Of a DNA stretch of 64,000 bases, positions 54,567-64,000 are shown piece after piece (the first letter of the stretch is position 1; every line of letters begins with the position of its first letter). This DNA is from Xiphydria camelus (Eukaryota; Arthropoda; Insecta; Hymenoptera; Xiphydriidae). Made by a program: the position numbers and the translations under genes. The DNA lies in contig OY783197.1 of NCBI GenBank assembly GCA_963678675.1, positions 16,561,543-16,625,542 on the forward strand, written 5' to 3'. Under the pieces are notes generated by a model. The model ran no database searches and was not told where the DNA came from. It saw nothing but the letters and a program-made list of their open reading frames with translations.

Positions 54567-54789
54567 CAGTGGGGATCTAAGAATTTGGGCCCCTTCGGGA
54601 CTGCCCAAATTTCTAAGCCTGCACTCGTAGACGTGAATGGTGGGGATACTGCACGTATGCTTTCAGTACACGCAGACATCATCAGACTATTATGCCCCTC
54701 GTTTGATTGTCGACAGAGTAACCGGAAAAAGGGCATGAAAGTAGGGAATGTCCAAATTTCTGGGAGCCTAAATTCTTGGATCCCTACTG
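54567..54789. mobile_element. Tc1-type MITE, 223 bp
   Basis: TA flanks both ends (54565-54566, 54790-54791). The TIRs are CAGTGGGGATCTAAGAATTT and inverted CAGTAGGGATCCAAGAATTT; starting with CAGT beside TA is typical of Tc1 elements. A second pair (GGGCAGTCCCGAAGGGGCCC-type palindrome) is near the left end. The two opposing ORFs over it are repeat translations. Confidence 0.85.
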
Positions 54790-54791
54790 TA

Positions 54792-56537
54792 ATGAGAAAA
54801 ATTCATATCTGTGTGGTTGACTCGATACAATTTCGTTAAGAGCACCTTTCAATCAGTTTTTCATTCACTACAACGTTTCAATAAACCGAAATATGAAAGA
54901 GTCAAGTAAAACGAGCATTCGATAACATCGTTGATTCTTATTAGACTAGAGGGCCCATAGAATTGAAAGATCAAAGTTCATGATTCAGAGTCGAGCTCGA
55001 ACGTATAGTTTCATCACCACACGACGAGGATATCCTCGTCTGATATTCGTACGAGAAATTCCGATAGCAAGCCTTGTACAGAAATAATCCTAGTGTCAAT
55101 TTTCTACCTGTATACGCGTACCCATCAGGCTGCAATCCAACATGATCTAGCTTATGGGGTACTCGCATATATATGTATGTACACATATACATATTATATA
55201 CATTCACATTAATACAATTGCCGCTAAGCATAAACATTAGGTATAAATAATAGCGTCTAATAATTAAATACTGCACGGACAGAAATGAGCATTACTACCG
55301 AAGACGGAGATCTGTTCGGACTTTAAAGAGGTAGTAGAGCTCATTTCGAACAGTCCAAATGCACGATTATTGATAAGCACGCACTTGTGCTATCGATGAG
55401 ATCATTGAATCGTACTGTTATTACTGCTTCATACTCTGTTATTGTGCTGACTTGAGAGCAATTCGAACATTTCTCGAGTATGCTTTGAACATTTAGTTCA
55501 CATCCACTATTTTTTTCTGGTCGCGGGGATTGTGCAAAAACCGTGCTTTCGTAGGAAGTAGAGTTTCCAATGGTAAAGTTCGACTTACGCTACCAAATCT
55601 AGACAAAATAGGGAATACTCTTTCAGAATATGTATATTTTACGTATATTTTTCCAGTTCAAAATTATCTCTGTTCAATTTTAATTTGAATCTATTTAGAA
55701 CGAACTAAAACTGAAAAATTAATGAATTTGATTTAACAATAACGGATATTGAGTATTGCTGCGACGTCTATTTTTATCTAGTAATAGCAAAACAATTAGC
55801 CATGGCTACCTATTGGTCTTCTCCATTCCGAAACTCTATATTGAAGTGCTCTCTACTGGCAATCGAATTAACGAATACGACGAGTCAAGCAATTTTTAAT
55901 GTCTATTGTATATCTTTTTATTCCTTTGTATCTAAATATTTCTTCACTTCTTCTTCATTCGATAAACAACTTATAATAAGTTAAAGTATTCGTATATATT
56001 TATTATGAGTTAAAATTAAATACAAAGCATACGTTAACTTTATTGTCATAGAAACCACCAAATTAGCAATTTCACCCAGATCTTCGTAAACCGTAACATA
56101 AGCGATTGACCAATTACAAAGCCTTGCTTTTAGTTGCAAAAAGAGGCAAGGGGATCTTCGGTGAACTAGAATTTGTTTAGCTTATTGATAAGGGTTATGA
56201 AAATCCACGTCGTTTTTACTTTGAGTAGCCTTTAGACGTTTCCATTATTGCCAAGTACTTTGTTCTCGTAGGGTACTGTCCCAAAACGTCGCGTCGAAAC
56301 TTTTTCTGAACAATCTTCAGAGACGTTCGAACAGATCTTCAGTCAGCACTTCTAATTGTACTTGCCATAATGAATGCCTTAGTGAACATGATTGTAAATT
56401 ATATTACGAGCTATTAGATGAAAGAAGTATACATGTAGGTACGTGCGAAGATACCTAGATAACAAAATGTTCCGTTAAAAATAAAGCAAACTCTTGTTGA
56501 CACGTATTTTCCTACTGTAGGCTTTAATTTATCACCA
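54792..56537. other. No recognisable gene
   Basis: Unique AT-rich DNA. No inverted repeats longer than about 15 bases were noticed; short ORFs without domains. Confidence 0.4.
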
Positions 56538-57176
56538 CCTTGCTGGAAAAAAGCGCTAAGCGACGGTAGAAAAATATTCGGTTCCCTCCATAATTAATAA
56601 TTTTTCTATATGTTTTATCGTATATGAATTCGAGGACTACCAGATTTATATCTGATTACATCATTTTTCTATCGCTTCATAGTATTCAATAGCAACACGT
56701 TATCTCTTATACATATTTTATCAGTTGTTTCAGTTGTACAATTTTTGTAGGGCAGTCATTACATTATCTATTTAAATGAGAACGAATCTGCCGCACTCTA
56801 CTTAACATGTTACATATAAATTTGATGGCTAGGATTTTGTCGCTATACGTATAGAAATAAAAATGATAAAAGATACAAATTTGGTAGATTCACTGTTACA
56901 AATTTAACTTACGGAAAACAATCACATTTGCATCGCATAGATGTAAAGATTCGATTCCATACAAAACGATAGAGAACGGAAATATAGAGATTGCTGCATT
57001 ACAACTGAAACGTATTAAAAACGATAGAATTAATGCCATAAAGGGTACTATGCAACGCGATAGAAAATAGGATGTGTATCGTAAATTTACTGTAAAAAGC
57101 GATAGAAAATTCTACGACGAGTTTATCTAGATTTTTCTCCCCTATCGCGTAACTTATATTTTTTTTTCCAGCAAGG
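56538..57176. mobile_element. MITE with CGATAGA motif array, about 639 bp (tentative)
   Basis: CCTTGCTGGAAAAAA at the left and the inverse TTTTTTTCCAGCAAGG at the right. The word CGATAGA or close variants (CGATAGAAAAT, ACGATAGAG, TCTATCG) occurs about eight times, mostly in 56950-57150. There is no ORF of note. The end resembles that of 51182-52056. Confidence 0.6.
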
Positions 57177-60100
57177 CACTATTAGAATGGCAATTTTAGC
57201 TATAACTTTTGGGTAACTGGCAAGCAATTCTTGGTGGTATGAATAAAAGGCAACAAGATCCAGAAATATTTCGAATAAGAATAATACAATTTGTTAGTGA
57301 CAATGAGGAAATATTTTCATATAGATGCCACCAATTTTTCATCAATATAGGCTAACGTTACGGCGAGCAATCCTCCGAATCACTCTTCGCTGCTTATTTC
57401 ATGAAACGACTGGAGGCACCGCGAGATGGCGAGTCCTGCCGATCTTCTCGTGAAGCAAGTTGCTTTACGATAGGACAAGTAGACTCATGCGTCAACCATA
57501 GACCCCTATTTTCTCTTGGTGTAGATATACGTATATTATCCAGATAATAATACAGAAATTAGTTTCCACTAGGTTGTCGATGATATTTGTGCATTACATG
57601 TATTATCTCGATAAAAGTCAGTGATAAAGTTGCCACAAACTGCGGACATTTGTATCGCTCATTGTATTACTCAAAGGCATAAAATTGCTAATCTTGCTGA
57701 AATATGTTATTGCCAAATTGCGAACCAGTTACCCTCCGATCAAGCGAAAAGAAAAGTTAGAATTCGGATAACCTATTGGAAGAGCCATCCACTTTAATAA
57801 AGCTGTCAACTGTGCGGAGTTCATTTTAAACAACCTCACAACAAACTGTGAGCATTTTGCTATCTGGATATGTAGAGATGCAACTGTACATACGTAAGAG
57901 GTGAGGAATGTGCCGGCGATTTATTCGCGAAACGATGTGTACACAACTGCGATGAATGCGTAAGAGAAATGTACCTGTAAGGCGTATGGACATCTACTTC
58001 AAGAATGGCAGTGGCATGTTATGTGGCCACTGGGAGGAAAGGAAATTAATACGCTGATAGAGAAGTTATTGTAGTCGATCCGTTCAGATAGAGGTCATCC
58101 CATTCTCGGAGCAAATACCAATACGCTTTATGCAGGAAGAACAAACTAGTTGCAGTGCGAATGTAAATGAGAGACGCATGTACCTACGTGGAAGAGTATG
58201 TAGACGAGGCGAGAAGTAACATACACAGTGAGAATATATTAAATATATACTATATGTTAAGATTGAATAATATTGAGAAACCAAACGAGAAAAAAATACT
58301 GTTCACAAAAACGTATCGTCGGTGGGAATACTCGACTTCGCCCGTCCACTTAGTCTTTAATACATTGGTTTCCACACTTTCGCGTCTTCCAACGTAACTG
58401 GAAGAAGTATATCGTCAAGAAGAAAATCCGACATCAAGGGGCAAGTTACGGTTTATAACGATTATAACAGCTGCTCGTGTGACTAAGAAGAAGGAGGAAG
58501 AATGGCGATTGATTAAAGATGGACTGGCTGGAGTTCGCGAGTGTTTATTTTCTCATTCGATTTCGTGGAATATTCCACACCTTTCGAAGCGAAACATTGT
58601 ACATACGATACTTTCTTCAAGAAATTCAGGAAGCTCGACGTAGGTACGTACGTACGTACGAATGTATTGTAGTTGGAGATAGTGAATGAGCGATCTCTAG
58701 GACAACGGTCTGCGTTATTTAAAGAAAAAATGGAACAAAAAAAAGTTAATTACATAGGACCTAGACCTTACGAAAATTAGTGAGATGTCCAAATGCGACT
58801 GGAAATATTCTGTGAAGTAATTATTGTTGAGCGAGAGATGGAGAGATTGTTGTACATTTGAAGTAAGTTTGACAATGGGCGTTAGGAAGCTTTCGCTAAG
58901 AACTCATATCCACGCGATAGATAGGAGCCTTGGCTCCGTGCAAGGCACTGTACAATCTTGTGTTCTCTATTTTTGCTTTAGATATTGAATTTCTACCCTG
59001 AACTCGTAGGGTACATACACAGAAAGTCAACATTCGAGAATTCGATTTCTAAATTCTCGACCAACGGGCTCAGCACACAGGAGAAAGGAAAGTGGGAATG
59101 AAAGAGAAACAGTGAGTGTGTATGTATGAATGAGAAAGACAATGCCTATTATTCCAAGAACCACTTTTGGCGACTCGAATGTGTACGATGAGCACAGTCA
59201 ATTGTAAGTCGCAGTCACTCTGGTAATCGTTATTAGGAAAATTATTAAGATGAGAAATATTGTTGCTTGCACATTTTCCGTTATACTGTAGAGACGAGCA
59301 TTAGGACATTGCATTGCGCAGAACGTCCAACGAATTACACTTTTTTTCCGATATATTGCTAAACCTATTCGTTATCTGTAACAGTCGATTTGAGAAATTT
59401 TTGAGTAATGTGGTACAGATGTTAAAATACCACTATTACTCGCGAATATCATCGTCTTAGGTTACTTTGCACTGTTTGTATACGAAAACTATGATGAATT
59501 TTTTATACAGAGTGCCACATCCTTGCATTCTTCAGTATAACGCATGTGAGCAAATGTTTTTCTCCCCATTTCCAGGTCGAGATTGTCCGACATTCATATA
59601 CGTCGCTTATATGCACAGTTTACCGTAAGACGTAGACAAATGAAGTGGAGTACACATTGCAAAATGTTTATATCGAATGTCCTACGGTAAACCGAACGGA
59701 TTTCTCGTAGGAAATTTCTGTAAAGCTACTTCGAGCTTGCTCGGAACGTGCCAGAGTGCTCAATTGTACTCGATCGATGCGCTCTTATTACTATCTTTAA
59801 AGACACAAGCAAGAACAGGTGAGCACCCCAATGTGGTCCGAGCGAGATCGAAGCAACTTACCGAACATTTCTTTAAAAGAAATCCGTTCAGGTTTCCATG
59901 GGACATATTGTATATTTCTTATGCTCACAGATGTGGTTCTGTTAGGATTTGAACTATTTCCGGATGTGGCACTCCGTTGTATTTCCATTGTGACTGTGCA
60001 TGTACATACACACAACTGTGAAATATTACCTTTAAATCACTATTTCGACAATATCCACGATAAGTACCAGCTGCTTCATTCAAAAATGTCCGTATGTACC

Positions 60101-61621
60101 AGTACTCTTATACTTCAGTGATCATGTGTGGCAGTATACACGCATTCTACCTGTCACGTACTTGGCTCGTCAGTACTTGTGGCCTAACATTTATATAAGT
60201 TGTATACTACCTTACACGCTAACTAGAGTATAGTTGCGTTAGCACATACGGCCCCTATAGCAACACGAATCGAGGCATCATGGTGTTGACAACGACTTTT
60301 AAGATTTATTTGAACTTTGCAAATTACTTACCTTTTATACTGTACAGAACTTCATGTGCAAGGAATTTGGAGTATATTTCGCTGAAATAAATAAATGATT
60401 TCTTTATACGTAAATATAACTACGTCCAGAACTATGTAATCTTTGAGTGGAATGTTATCACAAACTTATGCAATGTTTGTTACTGCACACTATACTAGAT
60501 GCGATCTGTGATGGTTGATTCAAATATGTCGTCGTTATATATACATTATCTGTAGATACACACACAGACGTCTCTTTCGCCCAACCTTCGACATTGTTGA
60601 TGCACGTTGGCTGATTTGAAAATATGTACTATATAGTGAAGAAATATTTATGAGAATGATGGAGCAAGAGAAGAAGTAAAGAATACATGACATAATTGTT
60701 TTCTTTAATGTAGTGTAAAGTACCAATAGTGGGTTAGTGTTCCTTTTGCTGTTGTGCGACTTTTTATATAGTATATATGCGAGCTTTGATCCTCGATGTC
60801 TTGCATAGCAACCTTGTATATTCTACATATATTTTTCCGCCCTGTTTAGTGAATAAAAAAAATGCTGTATATCTACGGTGAAAGAACCACCGACCCATAA
60901 TTGGTACCGGAGTACAATTGGTACTATGCCATACACATACCCAGACAACAAAAAACTTTAAAAGGTATCTTCATAAGCCCGTAATAACTTGGAAACGTAT
61001 TTCCACGTATATTATATTAACCTTTGAAGATAAGTTAATGTTTTCTATTGCCTGACATAATATAAAATGTATCAATATCTGCTTCGAGAATAGGAAGATT
61101 TCTCGTTGGATGCGCCGGCCAATAACGTATGAACTGCCTCATCGGCTACGTTTTTATTAATCTCTCGAGAAAGGAAGATTTAGATAATTGTAATTAAACT
61201 GGCCTAAAGCATTTTATTTTGAAGATGGAGGAGAATACAGAATACAATAAACTGAAAAAATACGTTCTAATTAGACGATTTATAACAAGAAAATATTCGA
61301 ATTTTAACCCGATGTAATACCGCATATCCTACCAATATCTAACGTCCCTTTGAAGTCGAATTATTTCGCGGATATTTGAGATTTTGGTGCCCAAACATTT
61401 ACACTATGCTAAATGGAATGAAAAAATTAGGTAAGCTATAAAAAATGCGTATCAATGACGCAACTAGTGTCTTTAAAATATCCTGTATAATAATGTTATG
61501 GTGATGAGCAATTTTGATTTTACAGTGAGATAACTTTTCATGACAGAGTGACAAATTTCAATAATTTACCCATACATCCCTAGACAGGACAATCAGTAAG
61601 AGAATATGCATGTATTTTCCA
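57177..61621. other. Largely unique DNA without a recognised gene
   Basis: I found no exon, RNA gene or element in these 4.4 kb. ORFs of 60-100 codons (for example 59677-59952 and 59819-60121) have no nameable domain. A TACG microsatellite lies at about 58641-58661. The low repeat content contrasts with 40-53 kb and might reflect a UTR, a non-coding RNA or regulatory DNA, but nothing in the sequence proves this. Confidence 0.4.
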
Positions 61622-61779
61622 TATCGTCGGCCTAATTTTAAAACCTCGTAAGTGAAAATTTTTATAAAAGTAAGATTTTATGTTATAGTACATTAAAATT
61701 TAATTATCTACCCTTCTGCAAAACCTCGTAATGTCTTTAATAAACTGACTTACGAGATTTTAAAATTAGGCCGACGATA
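61622..61779. mobile_element. TIR MITE, 158 bp
   Basis: TATCGTCGGCCTAATTTTAA with AACCTCGTAAGT at the left is inverted at the right (ACTTACGAGATTTTAAAATT with AGGCCGACGATA). AAACCTCGTAA recurs once more inside near 61722. There is no coding content. Confidence 0.85.
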
Positions 61780-62089
61780 CCACGGATGATTCTTCGCGCT
61801 CGCACAACCTCTGTACACAGTTGGCATCCAAAAATGATCGAAATAAAAGGTACGTATATATGCATGTACAGTGAGTTATAACGTTATACATATAATATAT
61901 AGCATCACATTTTTAAGTCAAAGAATGTCTTCACGCGGTGATTTAAACATGAGTGAAAGGTGATGTTTTCATAACATTTGGATATCGACAATAACTTTCT
62001 CAAAAGAAGATAAACGGATAACCTTTTCTGTTTTCGCGTAGAATTTTAAATTTAGTTTATGTTTAAATCGCCCTAACGAAAAAGAACTA

Positions 62090-62249
62090 CAGTGCGAAAA
62101 TACCACACGTGTAGTTTACTGTAATCTTTTATGGTTAATTACAGAATATTACAGTAGACTACAGGTACAGTGCGTATGTAGGTTACAGTAATCTTCTGTG
62201 GTTAACTACAGAAGGTTACAATAACTACACATATAATATTTTCGCACTG
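62090..62249. mobile_element. Small TIR element with TTACAGTA/CTACAG motif array, 160 bp
   Basis: CAGTGCGAAAATA at the left is inverted at the right (ATATTTTCGCACTG). Inside, TTACAGTA, ACTACAG, GGTTAA and their complements are repeated in alternating orientation (about 62115-62220), for example TACAGTAATCTTCTGTGGTT. There is no coding content. TSD unclear. Confidence 0.65.
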
Positions 62250-62256
62250 CCCTTTT

Positions 62257-62638
62257 GATTTGTTAACATCTTACGGCTCGGTTCGCCTGAGTAATTTGGG
62301 GAAAGTGGTCGGGGAAGCGTAAACAGCATTAGTGTGTGTCCGTGTGAGCTCGGCAATTGGTCGCTCCGCAAAGGACTGGGGAGCGCACCCACGCAGTTCC
62401 CAGCGCTACGCACGAACAAGGTGGACGATCGGCTCAACCGTGGCTCACTATGACAGCCGCATGAGATGCGGTCACAGGCCATGAGACAAAGCGCGCACGC
62501 CCATATAGTACAAGATCCGAACTAGAGAGAGACGTTCTTCACCGATCTGCTTACAGGATGAAAAGTATTTTTGTCAAACATAATACGTCAATGAATATAT
62601 CGCGAATGGGTAGGTTAATAAAATATGCTCAAGACTAC
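62257..62638. other. GC-rich stretch of unknown nature
   Basis: About 62265-62515 is much more GC-rich than the surrounding DNA, with an 85-codon minus-strand ORF (62225-62482) lacking any domain. It could be a first exon or promoter region of an unseen gene, or part of an unrecognised repeat. Confidence 0.3.
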
Positions 62639-63562
62639 TGTTTGGGAGCCGTGCGATCGTTGGTAGATCTCCGCGGGGTCGTAAATCCCGCAGACACTCG
62701 CTCGTGACACGACTACTGGCCAAACATACCGCTAGGCGGATTTTGAGGATTCCACGGTGAATTGAGTTCGACGCGTGGTGAAAAGGAGCGAGACCGAGCG
62801 GTTAATGGAATGATTCGACACTGCACTCACTATACAACTAACGATATATTTGAAATAACGAAATACAGGTGATACCGATTAACCGTGGTTGCAATTGATT
62901 GTTTCGAATGCACTTAAATATAACTGATGTACACTTAAGAGAATCGCGGAGTAAGTTGAAGGACTTACGACCTGAATGCGCTGGATAGACTGGCAGACTG
63001 AGGCACGGATCCTATGCTGACTGAGGCACGTTTGCGCATTAACGGAGATACAGTCAGTAGCGGTTATATACAGAGAGACTAATAGCTAAGTGGGGATAGC
63101 GTGGGTAACGCGGTGCACGCTAATTGGTTGGGTGGGGGTGGCTATCGACGCGTCTCGCTTGGCCAGGAAAGTGAGTAACTCCCCTGGTAAGAAGGGGACA
63201 ACTTAGTAGCATTCCGAAAGGGCTGTGGAGGTTTTCGAAGAAATGCAAATGCGTTCCGTCGTGGACTTTCGCGTGACGTATTACATACCGTTCGAGGAAA
63301 CAGGCTAATGGCTAAAGGATAATCCCTTTTGGACGACATCGAGGTTCGAGGGTCCGGATATGCGCGGTAATTAAGTTATGCCTGGATGTGTGTACTCAGG
63401 TCAACGGATATCATTAAACCGGATTACTAGTACAGGAATAGATACGATTAGCGGAATATACCCTTCGCTTTACCATCGGAATTAACCTAAGTGTCGCGTT
63501 ACTACTAATTGCTAAGAGTTGATATCACTCCGTATAAATTCCGACCAACGTTTGTCGGAACA
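62639..63562 (-). repeat. 3' LTR of a BEL/Pao retrotransposon (left boundary tentative)
   Basis: On the minus strand the LTR starts TGTTCCGACAAACGTTGGTC at 63562, immediately after a polypurine tract. The proposed end, GGCTCCCAAACA at 62639, gives TG...CA termini and a length of 924 bases. A TATATAA box on the minus strand lies near 63070. The start is secure because of the polypurine tract; the end was chosen for the terminal CA and could be elsewhere. The partner LTR is outside the window. Confidence 0.7.
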
Positions 63563-63576
63563 TACTCCCCCCCGTT
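63563..63576 (-). other. Polypurine tract of the retrotransposon
   Basis: Minus strand reads CGGGGGGGAGTA directly before the LTR start. It marks plus-strand DNA priming and fixes the LTR boundary. Confidence 0.8.
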
Positions 63577-63790
63577 GCGAACGTAGAGAGCAACTAAAAC
63601 GCGTGTATGTACTGAAGGCTATCAAATAATTAGTTAATGATCTGAATTATGTATATGGCTTAGATTAACTAGATATGCATATCATGGTGATACTACAAAC
63701 TAAGAAATTGATGTTTACAACTCTGATTGACGCTTGTCGAGATTTGCTCTAGGAACCGCGTTCCTTAAAGCGAAAGGAGAGTAAGGCTGT

Positions 63791-64000
63791 TTACTCATCT
63801 GCTAACACTGGTAACAAACACACCTTGGTGATGGGTCGTTTGAAACGAGACGTCTTTGTTTGGACGGTCACGACTCGGACGAGTCCATCTGTACCTGGAT
63901 GCGTTTCGTCTTTGCGGCCAGTAAGGTAACTTGAATCTGAGAATCGGAAGACACCCGAAGGTAGAGGACGGCTCCCAAAGCTGCCTGCGACGCGTCTGAG
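63791..64000 (-). CDS. BEL/Pao polyprotein C-terminal end (partial)
   Basis: The minus strand runs in from the right window edge. Its last part encodes ETHPGTDGLVRVVTVQTKTS and RFKRPITKVCLLPV, then a stop at 63791-63793. H-P-G-x-D-G-L-V-R-V-V and the K-R-P-x-x-K-x-C-x-L-P tail are the signature of the C-terminal domain of BEL/Pao integrases (often labelled DUF5641). Upstream the expected L-P-x-x-W segment reads in another frame (LPYWPQ, about 63910-63930), so one frameshift is likely. 228 bases of untranslated sequence separate the stop from the polypurine tract. Confidence 0.85.
   Translation of the reverse strand, partial: LRRVAGSFGSRPLPSGVFRFSDSSYLTGRKDETHPGTDGLVRVVTVQTKTSRFKRPITKVCLLPVLADE

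Noticed and set aside
59677..60121. Overlapping 91-, 100- and 72-codon ORFs as a gene
   Set aside because: No domain, no splice context that I can justify, and open frames on both strands of similar length.
63340..63370. GGTTCGAGGGTCC as a tRNA T-arm
   Set aside because: No matching anticodon and acceptor arms around it, and it lies inside an LTR.

Overview
The window reads as insect nuclear DNA. It is AT-rich, its genes are split by GT-AG introns, and it is dense with metazoan transposon families (mariner, Tc1, piggyBac, PIF/Harbinger, an R1/I-like non-LTR element, BEL/Pao and many fold-back MITEs). The host protein resembles hymenopteran and other insect sequences of its family most closely. 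An ant or another hymenopteran is my best guess, but the species is inferred, not shown.

The one clear host gene lies on the + strand at about 11.1-38.4 kb. It is the 3' half of the hyperpolarization-activated cyclic-nucleotide-gated channel gene (Ih/HCN). Six exons were placed by splice sites and reading phase: pore plus S6 (11112-11330), C-linker (14258-14404), C-linker/CNBD start (14506-14623), CNBD (18123-18399), post-CNBD (27083-27218) and C-terminal exon with stop (38238-38384). The joined frame is open throughout. Upstream exons (N-terminus, S1-S5) were not found and should lie to the left of the window. A repeat-poor stretch after 38384 is the probable 3' UTR.

The left flank (1-11.1 kb) holds a fold-back family arm, an inverted/tandem triplicate, two TIR elements, a mariner deletion derivative, a 176-codon ORF of an insect dispersed family and a decayed piggyBac transposase. 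The Ih introns are hosts to repeats. Intron 1 has a palindrome, a mariner remnant and a fold-back; intron 3 a 3' fragment of a non-LTR element; intron 4 fold-backs, THAP- and SWIM-like fragments and a PIF/Harbinger element next to a MITE; intron 5 a TTAA element, a Tc1 pseudogene, a complete-ended mariner, a 1.1 kb fold-back and nested inverted repeats.

Downstream of the gene (40-53 kb) more MITEs occur, several of them nested. Some carry arrays of one short motif on both strands. From 53.2 to 62 kb the DNA is mostly unique and I recognise no gene there. The right edge (62.6-64 kb) is the 3' LTR, polypurine tract and end of the pol gene of a minus-strand BEL/Pao retrotransposon that continues beyond the window.

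I found no CRISPR array, operon, prophage, tRNA or rRNA. I also see no convincing new multigene system. The most unusual material is structural: nested fold-back elements and motif-array MITEs.
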